Below, piece by piece: positions 13,685-21,539 of a DNA stretch of 45,731 bases. Both the position numbers and the translations under genes were made by a program. The stretch is from Clostridiales bacterium (GTDB lineage Bacteria; Bacillota; Clostridia; Oscillospirales; Oscillospiraceae). Under the pieces are notes generated by a model that was not told where the DNA came from, searched no databases, and worked only from the letters and a program-made list of their open reading frames with translations. The number at the start of each line of letters is the position of its first letter. The stretch's first letter is position 1. Location: the NCBI GenBank assembly GCA_021202515.1, contig JAJQCW010000040.1, forward strand, positions 1 to 45,731, in the 5' to 3' direction.

Positions 13685-13846
13685 AGGCAACACCGCATAA
13701 TTAAGACGGCGGCGCTTTGCGGAAAATTTCCGCCATAACTTCGTTGCAAAAACTTGAAATCCACAAAGGATTCCTGCGTTTTTGCGCCTCGTTCTGACAA
13801 AAATTTTCTTCGCAAATCACTCTTGCCGAATTATACGATGTCGCCT
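13685..13846. mobile_element. MITE-like element with 18-bp terminal inverted repeats
   Basis: The left end AGGCAACACCGCATAATT (13685-13702) and right end AATTATACGATGTCGCCT (13829-13846) are inverted repeats matching at 15 of 18 positions. The 126-bp interior has no gene but holds small palindromes (GCGGAAAATTTCCGC). It fills the gap between the ZIP promoter region and the next membrane-protein gene, ending 25 bp before that gene. No target-site duplication is clear. Confidence 0.6.
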
Positions 13847-13870
13847 TTACCCCAACAAGGAGCGCAAACC

Positions 13871-14524
13871 ATGAAAAACCAACAACCTCATCTCATCAAG
13901 CGATATCTTCTGCTGGCCCTGGGGCTGGCAGTTATGGCCTTCGGCGTGGCCTTTTCCATCAAAGGCGCGCTGGGCACCTCCCCCATCTCCAGCGCCCCCT
14001 ATGTGGTCAGCCTGTTTACGCCGCTGACGGTGGGCACCGCCACCATCTGTATGCACTGCCTCTTTATCCTTCTGCAAATCATCCTTTTGCGGCGGGATTA
14101 TGACCCCGTCCAGTTGATGCAGCTTCCGGTGGCGCTGGTCTTTGGCTGGCTGTGTGACCTGGGCGTGTGGGCCATTCAGGGCCTCGAATGTCCCCTGTAC
14201 TGGCAGAAGTGGATCTTCTGCATCCTCGGCATCGTGCTGGTGGCCTTTGGCGTCAGTTGCGAGGTGGTGGCAAACGTTGTCACCCTGGCCGGAGAGGGCC
14301 TGATTTTGGCCATCAGCCGGGTGGCCCACACCAAGTTCCCGCCCACCAAGGTGGCCTTTGACGTGACGCTGGTGATCATCGCCTGCGTGCTGTCCTTCCT
14401 GTTCCTGGGACGGCTGGAGGGCGTCCGGGAGGGCACCGTGGCCGCCGCCGTCTGCGTGGGGCTGGTCTCCAAGCAGATCAACAAGCCCCTGCGCCGGTTC
14501 GAGGCGCGGTTCCTCTCCGACTGA
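13871..14524 (+). CDS. YczE/YitT-like integral membrane protein
   Basis: A 217-residue protein with five or six membrane spans. The N-terminus LIKRYLLLALGLAVMAFGVAFSIKGALGTSPIS (8-40) is the hallmark of the YczE/YyaS/DUF6198 family, as is GISCEVVANVVTLAGEGLILAIS-like sequence in the second half (here GVSCEVVANVVTLAGEGLIL). Members are uncharacterised membrane proteins, sometimes beside transporters or regulators. The ATG at 13871 has AAGGAGC 9 nt upstream. It starts directly after a MITE-like element, which may carry or disrupt its promoter. The family call is firm; the function is unknown. Confidence 0.85.
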   Translation: MKNQQPHLIKRYLLLALGLAVMAFGVAFSIKGALGTSPISSAPYVVSLFTPLTVGTATICMHCLFILLQIILLRRDYDPVQLMQLPVALVFGWLCDLGVWAIQGLECPLYWQKWIFCILGIVLVAFGVSCEVVANVVTLAGEGLILAISRVAHTKFPPTKVAFDVTLVIIACVLSFLFLGRLEGVREGTVAAAVCVGLVSKQINKPLRRFEARFLSD

Positions 14525-14595
14525 GGGCGGGTTCTGATTGTCCCCTTGTCAATATAGAGAACGCTTTCCCTTTAACGAATATCCTTCTACAACTG

Positions 14596-14745
14596 ACCGC
14601 CCCTCTCGCCTCCCCTGTGAAGCGCGGGCCGAACGGCCAATTCCTCTTTCGCGCAAATGCAGGGAGCTATGGCCCTTTTGGGCCATGCGAGTCGCAAAGG
14701 GGAGGGGGACCATGCGAAGCATGGTGGAGGGGTTTCCGCTGGATT
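14596..14745. repeat. Dispersed palindromic repeat, CCCTCCG family (reverse copy)
   Basis: This intergenic stretch has CTCGCCTCCCCT, hairpins GGGCCGAACGGCC and TGGCCCTTTTGGGCCA, then AAAGGGGAGGGGGACCATG and GGTGGAGGGGTTTCC, the reverse complement of the GAAACCCCTCC end seen in other copies. No gene is supported in 14525-14995; its last 130 bp are AT-rich leader for htrA with no clear consensus promoter. Confidence 0.6.
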
Positions 14746-14995
14746 TATCGAGAAGGTTGATTCAACGGAATAACCACCCTTCGCCTTTCAACAGAATCTT
14801 CACAAAACGTATCTTCCGTTTAAAAAATGTTCTCGAAATTTTCAGGTATCTTTAAGGTCGATAGGGTATCTTTTTGATAAGGCAAGGGAGAATACAGATT
14901 GTTGAATAGAACTTCATACTTTGTACATATTCTTCCGGTAGAATAAGCCACACGGAAAAACGAAACGACAACATCACTGTAAGGAGTGAGCGTAT

Positions 14996-16696
14996 ATGTA
15001 TTTCGACGATCAGGAGAACACCGCCCCCATCCCCAACACCGGAAACGAGGGTTCCGCTTCCGGCCCCGCGCCGGAGAACACCTCCGGCAGCTCCGCCCCC
15101 TCCGGCGAGTACCACTACACCGCCGGGTCCGGCAGCAGCAGCTATAATCCCGACCTGAACGCCGCCAGCAACACCGGCAGCGCCAATTATGGCGAGCAGT
15201 CCGGCAGCGGCTACAACGGCCAGCCCATCAACAACAGCTATAACAGCTACAGCGGCCAGTCCAACAACAACGGCTACAACAGCTACAGCGGCCAATCCAA
15301 CAACAATGGTTACAACAACCCGTCCAACGGCGGCTATACCCCCAATTATCAGTACACCCCCAACGAAGAGCCGCAGAAGAAGCGCCGCAGAAAGACCAAG
15401 GAGCCGAAGCCTCCCAAGCCGCCCAAGCAGAAGTCCGGCGGGAGGGGCGGCATCATCGCCCTGGCGCTGGTGTTCGCCATCATCGGCGGTATCATCGGCG
15501 CAGGCGGATTCTACGCCGCCGCAGCCTACGGTCTGATCTCCACCGGCTCCTCCGGCGGCAGCTCCACCGTCACCGTCAGCAACCGCACCGAGGGCACCAG
15601 CGTCTCCACCACCACCGTGGAGGCAGGGGAGGAGATGTCCATCTCCGAGATCTACGCCACCTATAACGACGCAGTGGTCTGCATCACCGTGGAGACCTCC
15701 AGCGGCGAGGGCGCGGGCACCGGCTTCATCACCGACGCGGAGAACGGCTATATCCTCACCTGCTACCATGTAGTGGACGGGGCCACCGCCATCTCCGTCA
15801 CTCTGACCGACACCACCAGCTATGAGGCCACCTATATTGGCGGCGACGAGGACCAGGACGTAGCGGTCATCAAGATCGAGCCGGGTGAGGACGCAAACCT
15901 GACCGCCGTGGTGCTGGGCGACAGCAGCCTGCTGGCGGTGGGTGACACCGTCTGCACCATCGGCAACGCTCTGGGTACCCTGTCCAACACCCTGACCAGC
16001 GGCAGCGTCAGCGCTCTGGACCGGGCCATCACCATGAGCGACGGTACCGTCATGAACCTGCTCCAGACCGACTGCACCATCAACTCCGGCAACTCCGGCG
16101 GCCCCCTCTTTAACCAGTACGGCGAGGTCATCGGCATCGTCAACGCCAAGTACTCCTCCTCCGCCTATGACACCAGCACCGCCACCATCGAGGGCATCGG
16201 CTTCTCCATCCCCATCAACGATGTCACCGACATCCTCAGCGACCTGATGGAGTACGGCTACGTCACCGGCAAGCCCTACCTGGGCATCTCCGTCTCCACC
16301 GTCTCCCCTGTGACCGCCCAGCAGTACAGCAACATGGTGGTGGGCGCTTATGTGAACAGCGTCACCGAAGGCTCCTGCGCGGAGACCGCCGGTCTCCAGG
16401 CGGGTGACATCATCACCCAGGTGGACGGCGCTGACATCACCAGCAGCGCCGAGCTGATCGACGCCAAGAACACCCACAAGGCCGGGGAGGAAATGACCCT
16501 GACGGTCTACCGGGACAGCGAGTATATCACCCTTGTAGTCACGCTGGACGAGGAACAGCCTGAGACCACCACCTCCACTGAGGACGACAGCGGCACCACC
16601 GACGACGGCACCTCCGGCGGCTACAGCTACGGCTACGGCGACAGCGAGAACGGCTGGGGCTACGGCTACAGCTACGGCGGCAACAGCGGATGGTGA
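14996..16696 (+). CDS. HtrA/DegP-like membrane-anchored serine protease with PDZ domain
   Basis: A 566-residue S1C protease for quality control of extracytoplasmic proteins. Layout: a low-complexity cytoplasmic region rich in S/N/G/Y (1-125) containing a 12-residue tandem repeat GYNSYSGQSNNN; a basic stretch (128-150); one membrane span (152-178); a trypsin-like domain with catalytic His258 (CYHVVDG), Asp288 (QDVAVIKI) and Ser367 (NSGNSGGP); one PDZ domain (about 426-518); and a Gly/Tyr-rich tail. The long disordered N-terminus and repetitive tail are additions to the usual 400-residue form. AAGGAG precedes the ATG by 9 nt. It is monocistronic with its own terminator. Confidence 0.95.
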   Translation: MYFDDQENTAPIPNTGNEGSASGPAPENTSGSSAPSGEYHYTAGSGSSSYNPDLNAASNTGSANYGEQSGSGYNGQPINNSYNSYSGQSNNNGYNSYSGQSNNNGYNNPSNGGYTPNYQYTPNEEPQKKRRRKTKEPKPPKPPKQKSGGRGGIIALALVFAIIGGIIGAGGFYAAAAYGLISTGSSGGSSTVTVSNRTEGTSVSTTTVEAGEEMSISEIYATYNDAVVCITVETSSGEGAGTGFITDAENGYILTCYHVVDGATAISVTLTDTTSYEATYIGGDEDQDVAVIKIEPGEDANLTAVVLGDSSLLAVGDTVCTIGNALGTLSNTLTSGSVSALDRAITMSDGTVMNLLQTDCTINSGNSGGPLFNQYGEVIGIVNAKYSSSAYDTSTATIEGIGFSIPINDVTDILSDLMEYGYVTGKPYLGISVSTVSPVTAQQYSNMVVGAYVNSVTEGSCAETAGLQAGDIITQVDGADITSSAELIDAKNTHKAGEEMTLTVYRDSEYITLVVTLDEEQPETTTSTEDDSGTTDDGTSGGYSYGYGDSENGWGYGYSYGGNSGW

Positions 16697-16731
16697 TCGC
16701 CCGGAAGCTGCCCTAAAATCAAAACGTTTAC

Positions 16732-16773
16732 AACCGGCTCACACCCAACGGAATGCGGTGTGAGCCGGTTTTC
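16732..16773 (+). terminator. Terminator after the HtrA gene
   Basis: AACCGGCTCACACC (16732-16745) pairs perfectly with GGTGTGAGCCGGTT (16757-16770), followed by a short T run. Confidence 0.92.
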
Positions 16774-16837
16774 CTGTTCCGCTGTCCCCATGCGGGGAAC
16801 ACGTCCGGAAGGGCGGCGCGTTCCGGCAAACGCAGGC

Positions 16838-16866
16838 TTGACAATCCTCCCACCCGCTTCTAAAAT
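16838..16866 (+). promoter_or_regulatory. Sigma-A promoter of tgt
   Basis: TTGACA (16838-16843), 17-bp spacer, TAAAAT (16861-16866). Confidence 0.85.
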
Positions 16867-16909
16867 AAACAGGTGAGAACGAATACCGTTAAAACAAGGA
16901 GGAACTTCG

Positions 16910-18049
16910 TTGTTTCAAGTGACCAAACGCGAGGGCAAGGCCCGCCGGGGGGTGTTCACCTGCGCCCACGGAACGGTGCAGACCCCGGTTTTTATGAACG
17001 TAGGCACCCAGGCCGCCATCAAGGGCGGGCTTTCCGCCAGGGATTTGAAGGAGATCGGGTGTCAGATCGAGCTTTCCAACACCTACCACCTCCACGTCCG
17101 CCCCGGTGACGACGTGGTGCGGCAGTTGGGCGGTCTGCACCAGATGATGCACTGGGACGGCCCGATTTTAACCGACAGCGGCGGCTTTCAGGTGTTTTCC
17201 CTGGCCAAGCTGCGGGACATCAAGGAGCCGGGCGTCACCTTCCACAGCCACGTGGACGGGCGGAAGATTTTTATGGGGCCGGAGGAGTCCATGCGCATCC
17301 AGTCCAATTTGGGCAGTGACATCGCCATGGCCTTTGACGAGTGCGTGGAGAACCCCTCCACCCACGACTACGTGGAACAGTCCTGCCGCCGGACCCAGCG
17401 GTGGCTGGAGCGGTGTGTGGCGGAGCACCAACGGCTCAACGCCCTGCCCGACTGCGTCAACCCGGAGCAGATGCTCTTCGCCATCAACCAGGGAGGCATT
17501 TACCCCGACCTGCGCATCTGGCACGCCGACCAAATCTCCGCCATGCCGGAAGGCTCCTACGACGGGGTGGCCATCGGCGGCCTGGCGGTGGGGGAGAGTA
17601 CCCAGACCATGTACGACATCATCGACGCGGTGGAACCCCACCTGCCCGCCGACAAGCCCCGCTATCTCATGGGAGTGGGCACCCCCTGGAACATCATCGA
17701 GGGTGTCTACCGGGGGGTGGACTTCTTCGACTGCGTCATGCCCGCCCGCAACGCCCGCCACGGCAAGCTCTACACCTGGGAGGGCACCCTCAACATCAAA
17801 AACGAAAAATACAAGCTGGACACCCGGCCCATCGACCCCAACTGCCAGTGTCCCGTCTGCCGCAGCTACTCCAGAGCCTATCTGCGCCACCTGGTCAAGG
17901 CGGAGGAAATGCTGGCCATGCGCCTGGCGGTCATCCACAACCTCTGGTTTTATAACGAACTGATGGCTCGTATCCGTCAGGCCCTGGACGAGGGCCGGTT
18001 CGAGGCGTTCCGGGCGGAGAACGTCGAAAAATTGCAGCGGCGGCTGTGA
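16910..18049 (+). CDS. tgt: Queuine tRNA-ribosyltransferase
   Basis: A 379-residue enzyme that exchanges guanine 34 of tRNAs with GUN anticodons for a queuosine precursor. TDSGGFQVFSL (about 89-99) holds the first catalytic Asp, GGLAVGE (about 223-229) is the substrate loop, GVDFFDCVMPARNARHG carries the nucleophile Asp, and CQCPVC...H near 305-325 is the structural zinc site. The start is a TTG at 16910, chosen because AAGGAGG ends 6 nt before it and no ATG is suitably placed. It lies upstream of yajC as in many bacteria, though a separate yajC promoter is present. Confidence 0.96.
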   Translation: MFQVTKREGKARRGVFTCAHGTVQTPVFMNVGTQAAIKGGLSARDLKEIGCQIELSNTYHLHVRPGDDVVRQLGGLHQMMHWDGPILTDSGGFQVFSLAKLRDIKEPGVTFHSHVDGRKIFMGPEESMRIQSNLGSDIAMAFDECVENPSTHDYVEQSCRRTQRWLERCVAEHQRLNALPDCVNPEQMLFAINQGGIYPDLRIWHADQISAMPEGSYDGVAIGGLAVGESTQTMYDIIDAVEPHLPADKPRYLMGVGTPWNIIEGVYRGVDFFDCVMPARNARHGKLYTWEGTLNIKNEKYKLDTRPIDPNCQCPVCRSYSRAYLRHLVKAEEMLAMRLAVIHNLWFYNELMARIRQALDEGRFEAFRAENVEKLQRRL

Positions 18050-18066
18050 TTTTTTCGGAAAACCCC

Positions 18067-18095
18067 TTGCTATTGGCGGCGGGAACCGGTATAAT
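18067..18095 (+). promoter_or_regulatory. Sigma-A promoter of yajC
   Basis: TTGCTA (18067-18072), 17-bp spacer, TATAAT (18090-18095). Confidence 0.8.
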
Positions 18096-18154
18096 AATGA
18101 CACTATGCTGTGTCGGCAAAGAGGCTGCCGACCAAATTTACGGAGGTAATTATT

Positions 18155-18478
18155 TTGGAAACCATGTATTCGATCGTCATGATCGTTGTAATGATCGCCA
18201 TTTTCTATTTCCTGCTCATCCGCCCGGAGAACAAGCGGAAAAAGCAGGCCACGGAAATGCGCAACAGCCTGATGGTGGGCGATGAGATCACCACCATCGG
18301 CGGCGTCGTCGGCACCATCTGCGCCGTCAAGGAGAACAGCATCGTGGTGGAGACCGGCGCCGACCGCGTCCGCATCGAGCTGATGAAGTGGGCCGTCTCC
18401 TCCAAGGGCGTCCAGACCACCGAGGACGGCAAAGGTGAACCCACCGACGACAAGGACAAGAAGTCCAAGAAAAAGTAA
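18155..18478 (+). CDS. yajC: Preprotein translocase accessory subunit YajC
   Basis: A 107-residue single-span membrane protein that associates with SecDF at the Sec translocon. The membrane helix (YSIVMIVVMIAIFYFLLI, about 5-22) is followed by the family signature RPENKRKKQATEMRNSL and the core VGDEITTIGGVVGTICAV. The C-terminus is highly charged (Lys/Asp). The start is a TTG at 18155: GGAGG stands 8 nt upstream, whereas the ATG at 18164 would be 17 nt away. secD and secF are not in the window. Confidence 0.93.
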   Translation: METMYSIVMIVVMIAIFYFLLIRPENKRKKQATEMRNSLMVGDEITTIGGVVGTICAVKENSIVVETGADRVRIELMKWAVSSKGVQTTEDGKGEPTDDKDKKSKKK

Positions 18479-18508
18479 TTCTGGCTGTCCTTTTTACGCA
18501 ACCCTGTG

Positions 18509-18613
18509 TTAGAAACCCCTCCGCCACCGCCTAAAAGCGGCGGCCCTCCTCCGCCGTCAAGCGGCACTTCCGGGGCTTTGCCCCTCCCTGCCCTTTCAGG
18601 GGAGGCAAGAGGG
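18509..18613. repeat. Dispersed palindromic repeat, CCCTCCG family (copy)
   Basis: It begins GAAACCCCTCCGCCACCGCC, contains CCGTCAAGCGGCACTTCCG (also in the copy at 2658-2756, reversed) and ends TTTCAGGGGAGGCAAGAGGG. It is followed by AGTGCTTATCGTCTG, a string shared with 21379-21393. No gene is supported in 18479-18769. Confidence 0.65.
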
Positions 18614-18769
18614 AAAGTGCTTATCGTCTGACGCCGGTTTTGTGCGACAAATGCGAGATTTTCAGCAGAGACCCCTCTATATAGCCACTAACACTGAAAA
18701 TTTGGCTGATTCATAGGGCTAACCAATAAAGTAATTCCACCAACACAGCGGCTCAGCCGCATAAAATCC

Positions 18770-18819
18770 CCCTCCCGCGCATACATTCAGGCAGAATGGC
18801 GACGGGAGGGTGTTTTTTT
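18770..18819 (+). terminator. Terminator or attenuator overlapping a ribosome binding site
   Basis: CCCTCCCG (18770-18777) pairs with CGGGAGGG (18803-18810), followed by TGTTTTTTT. The 3' arm is also the ribosome site (GGGAGG) of the gene starting at 18820. Confidence 0.75.
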
Positions 18820-19218
18820 ATGGCGCAGAGGAAAAAGGAAGCGGCGCTCAGCCCCGCGGCGGCGGGAGCCACCGTTTTGACCGGCGGACTGCTGGCCTTC
18901 GGGGTGTGTCTGGCGGTGCTGGCCGGGGCCGCAGGGCTGATGGCGGTGGGGAAGCTGGGCGAGGAGGCCATGTTCCGGGCCTGCTGCCTGGGGGCCGCGC
19001 TGGGAGGCTTCGCCGGGGGGCTGTACGCTGCCCTCTCCTGCAAGAGCCGCCTGCTGCCGGTGGCGCTGGCGGCGGCGGGGGTGTCCTTCCTGCTGTGGCT
19101 GCTGGCGGGGGCGGCGGTTTACGGCTCCGTCTCCCCCGGCAGCGCGGGGGCGCTGCTGGCGGCGTCCCTGGCGGGCGGCGGAGCGGCGGGAGTGGTCGCG
19201 CCCCGGCGAAAAAGGTAA
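18820..19218 (+). CDS. TIGR04086-family membrane protein
   Basis: A 132-residue protein with four hydrophobic segments rich in Ala, Gly and Leu (about 16-40, 50-68, 76-96, 100-122) and a basic C-terminus (APRRKR). Small four-span proteins of this family lie between yajC and the SCIFF peptide gene in many Clostridia, which matches the context here. The function is not known. The ATG at 18820 uses GGGAGG, which is the 3' arm of a terminator-like hairpin, so translation could depend on whether that hairpin forms. The codon use is extreme (CTG and GGG/GGC rich), as expected for a Leu/Gly-rich membrane protein in a GC-rich genome. Confidence 0.75.
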   Translation: MAQRKKEAALSPAAAGATVLTGGLLAFGVCLAVLAGAAGLMAVGKLGEEAMFRACCLGAALGGFAGGLYAALSCKSRLLPVALAAAGVSFLLWLLAGAAVYGSVSPGSAGALLAASLAGGGAAGVVAPRRKR

Positions 19219-19227
19219 AAAAGCGGA

Positions 19228-19256
19228 TTGCATTTCCCCCTCCGCCGTGGTATAAT
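19228..19256 (+). promoter_or_regulatory. Sigma-A promoter of scfA
   Basis: TTGCAT (19228-19233), 17-bp spacer, TATAAT (19251-19256). Confidence 0.8.
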
Positions 19257-19291
19257 ACTCTCAAATTTAGAAATGTAAGGAGGAGAGTTCC

Positions 19292-19435
19292 TTGAAGCAT
19301 GTCAAAACCCTCAGCGGCGCGACTCTGAAGCGCAGCGCGGCCCACGGCGGCTGCGGCGAGTGCCAGACCTCTTGTCAGTCCGCCTGCAAGACTTCCTGCA
19401 CCGTGGCCAACCAGAAGTGCGAGCAGAGCAAATAA
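19292..19435 (+). CDS. scfA: SCIFF ranthipeptide precursor (six cysteines in forty-five)
   Basis: A 47-residue precursor peptide with the conserved leader MKHVKTLSGATLKRSA and six cysteines at 21, 24, 28, 32, 36 and 43 in the CQTSCQSACKTSCTVANQKC core. It is the substrate of a radical SAM maturase that forms thioether bonds from Cys sulfur to a non-alpha carbon of downstream residues (ranthipeptides). It is nearly universal in Clostridia and proposed to act in quorum sensing or metabolism. The start is TTG at 19292, following AAGGAGGAG by about 9 nt. The partner gene scfB is 555 bp downstream, farther than usual. Confidence 0.96.
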   Translation: MKHVKTLSGATLKRSAAHGGCGECQTSCQSACKTSCTVANQKCEQSK

Positions 19436-19465
19436 TCCCACTCTGGTTTTCGTTGGTAACCAAAA

Positions 19466-19758
19466 GGGCTTCCTGCCAGAAGCAGGGAGCCTGAGCCTTG
19501 CGGCTCTCGACCAAAATCATGGATTTTGGTCGAAAATGCGGCCCCTGCATCGCACTCGCTGCGCTCGCACGTTTGGGGCCTCCCTGTGTGCTTTTGCCGG
19601 TACACGCCCGGCTAAAAGCACAGATTTCATTTTATTTTGCCGCTGGCGCGGCAAAACTCCTGCGGAGGGCTTTCCAAGTCCTTTCCTGCGGCAGTTGCGT
19701 TTTGCGTGGTATTTGGATGAAAGTGGGCTTCCTGCCAGAAGCAGGGAGCCTTTCTTTT
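19466..19758. repeat. Palindrome-rich intergenic block with a 27-bp direct repeat
   Basis: A 27-bp sequence (GGGCTTCCTGCC...GGGAGCCT) occurs at 19466-19492 and 19725-19751; each copy is itself a hairpin, and the second is followed by TTCTTTT, so it can act as a terminator. Between them are further hairpins: CGACCAAAATC / GATTTTGGTCG near 19508-19532, GTGCTTTTGCCGG / CCGGCTAAAAGCAC near 19588-19623, and TTTTGCCGC / GCGGCAAAA near 19637-19657. No gene is supported here. Confidence 0.7.
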
Positions 19759-19843
19759 GGCAATATGTGAGTAATAGTTGAAGTTTTAGCCTATTGGGAT
19801 TCCCTTTGTGTAACCTTAATGTAAACTGTCTGCTATTTGCATG

Positions 19844-19911
19844 TGTAGGGGCGGCCCTTGGCCGCCCGAAAACCGCCTGCATACTCAGGGCGGCCACGGG
19901 CCGCCCCTACA
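19844..19911. repeat. Dispersed inverted repeat, GTAGGGGCGGCC family (copy 1)
   Basis: 68 bp with ends TGTAGGGGCGGCCC and GGGCCGCCCCTACA, each arm itself a GGGCGGCC-type hairpin. A second copy lies at 33921-33989. This looks like a REP/BIME-type extragenic palindrome. Confidence 0.85.
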
Positions 19912-19990
19912 GGTGGGTGGGAACACTTCAAAACGTTGAGGTTGGCACAAAGGGACCCCCAAATCCGATAAATGAGAGAGGAACCGACCT

Positions 19991-21349
19991 ATGATCCATA
20001 CCTTTGAAGCCTTGGGCTGTTACATCGCCATGGACGTGGCCAGCGGCGCGGTCCATGTGCTGGACAAACTGACCTTCGATCTGCTGAACCTGGTGGAGCC
20101 GCCCATGGGGGAGCACTGTCCGCCGAAGATCGTCGCCGCGCTGCCCCAGTACCAGCCCCAGGCCCTGGAGGAGAGCTGGCAGGAGCTGCGGGAGCTGGCG
20201 GCGCAGAAGCTGCTCTTTGAGGAGGAGACCTACATCGACCCCGCCTGGGCGGTGGTAAAAAACACCCCCATCAAGGCCCTGTGCCTGAACGTGGCTCACG
20301 ACTGCAACCTGCGCTGCAAATACTGCTTCGCCTCCAAGGGGGGCTACGGCACCGGGCGCAAGCTGATGGACTTCGAGACCGCCAAGCGCGCCATCGACTT
20401 TGTGGTGGAGAAGTCCGGCAAGCGCCGGAACATCGAGGTGGACTTCTTCGGCGGCGAGCCGATGATGGCCCTGGACACCTGCAAAAAGACGGTGGAGTAC
20501 GCCCGCGAGATTGAAAAGACCCACGACAAGCACTTCCGCTTCACCATGACCACCAATGGGATGCTGCTCAACGACGAAAACTCCGCTTACTTCAACCAGG
20601 AGATGAAGAACTGCGTCCTCTCCCTGGACGGGCGCAAGTCGGTCAACGACGCCATGCGGGTCACGGCGGGGGGCAGCGGCAGCTACGACGTCATCGTCCC
20701 CAAGTTCCAGAAGCTGGTGGAGGGCCGGGGCGACCAGGAGTATTACGTTCGGGGGACCTATACCCGGGACAACCTGGACTTCGCCCAGGACGTGCTGCAC
20801 ATCTGCGACGACCTGGGGTTCCGCAACGTCTCCGTGGAACCGGCGGTGGGCAAGCCCGATGACCCCTATGCCATCACCGAGGCGGAGGTCCCCGCCGCCT
20901 GCGCCGAGTATGAAAAGCTGGCCCGCGCTCTGGTGGACCGGCCTAACGTGAACTTCTTCCACTTCAACGTTGACCTGGAGCAAGGCCCCTGCGTCATCAA
21001 GCGGATGCGGGGCTGCGGCGCGGGCAACGAGTACGTAGCCATCACCCCGGAGGGGGACATCTACCCCTGCCACCAGTTCGTGGGCAACCCCGACTTCCGC
21101 ATGGGCAACCTCTACGAGGGCACCTTCGACCAGACCATCGCGGACAAGTTCGCCGGGGTCAACGTCTACACCAAGCCGACCTGCCGGGACTGCTGGGCCA
21201 AGTTCTACTGCTCCGGCGGCTGCTCCGCCTGCAACTACAACGTCAACGGCGACATCATGCAGCCCAGCCAGGTGGCCTGCGACCTGGAACGCAAGCGGCT
21301 GGAGTGCGCCATTGCCATCAAAGCCATTCGCGCGGGATTGGCGGAGTGA
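19991..21349 (+). CDS. scfB: Radical SAM SCIFF maturase (thioether synthase)
   Basis: A 452-residue radical SAM/SPASM enzyme that installs thioether crosslinks in the ScfA peptide. The N-terminal residues 1-90 form a RRE-like peptide-recognition region. The SAM cluster motif is Cys105-x3-Cys109-x2-Cys112 (CNLRCKYC), followed by FFGGEPMM. The C-terminal SPASM region carries auxiliary cluster cysteines from GCGAGNEYVAITPEGDIYPC through TCRDCWAKFYCSGGCSAC. GAGAGG stands about 9 nt before the ATG. No consensus promoter was found just upstream; a terminator-like hairpin lies at 19725-19758 between scfA and this gene. A TTAGCTG-type heptad array begins 5 bp after its stop codon. Confidence 0.96.
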   Translation: MIHTFEALGCYIAMDVASGAVHVLDKLTFDLLNLVEPPMGEHCPPKIVAALPQYQPQALEESWQELRELAAQKLLFEEETYIDPAWAVVKNTPIKALCLNVAHDCNLRCKYCFASKGGYGTGRKLMDFETAKRAIDFVVEKSGKRRNIEVDFFGGEPMMALDTCKKTVEYAREIEKTHDKHFRFTMTTNGMLLNDENSAYFNQEMKNCVLSLDGRKSVNDAMRVTAGGSGSYDVIVPKFQKLVEGRGDQEYYVRGTYTRDNLDFAQDVLHICDDLGFRNVSVEPAVGKPDDPYAITEAEVPAACAEYEKLARALVDRPNVNFFHFNVDLEQGPCVIKRMRGCGAGNEYVAITPEGDIYPCHQFVGNPDFRMGNLYEGTFDQTIADKFAGVNVYTKPTCRDCWAKFYCSGGCSACNYNVNGDIMQPSQVACDLERKRLECAIAIKAIRAGLAE

Positions 21350-21353
21350 GCTT

Positions 21354-21491
21354 TTAGCTGTTAGCGATTAGCCAAGATAGTGCTTATCGTTTGGTCGCGT
21401 TTTTTCCAGCAGAGTACAAGTTTTCTGCGAAGAACCACCGTTCTGTAACTGACTACTCGCTACTAACAGCTAGAAGCTAACAGCCAACAGC
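21354..21491. repeat. Variant heptad-array element, TTAGCTG type (copy F)
   Basis: The left array TTAGCTG, TTAGCGA, TTAGCCA (21354-21374) begins 5 bp after the scfB stop. The right array, in opposite orientation, has TACTCGC, then after 3 bp TAACAGC, TAGAAGC, TAACAGC, CAACAGC (21454-21491). About 80 bp lie between. The design equals the GCAATTA-type elements but with a different heptad. Confidence 0.65.
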
Positions 21492-21502
21492 TCATAAAAA
21501 TT

Positions 21503-21539
21503 CCCCTGTCCGCATAGGCTTGGACAGGGGTGATTTTTT
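21503..21539 (+). terminator. Terminator or attenuator overlapping the next gene's ribosome site
   Basis: CCCCTGTCC (21503-21511) pairs perfectly with GGACAGGGG (21522-21530), followed by TGATTTTTT. The GGGG of the 3' arm is the only ribosome site for the TTG start at 21538. Confidence 0.8.

Noticed and set aside
14852-16477. Minus-strand frame opposite the HtrA gene
   Set aside because: Gly/Val-rich antisense artefact; the plus strand has intact protease motifs.
16873-17109. Small plus-strand frame overlapping the tgt start
   Set aside because: Out of frame with tgt, Arg/Pro-rich, no ribosome site; the tgt frame has the family motifs.
19466-19751. 27-bp direct repeats as attL/attR of an excised element
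   Set aside because: Each copy is a hairpin with terminator character and the interval holds no gene; more likely duplicated palindromes.
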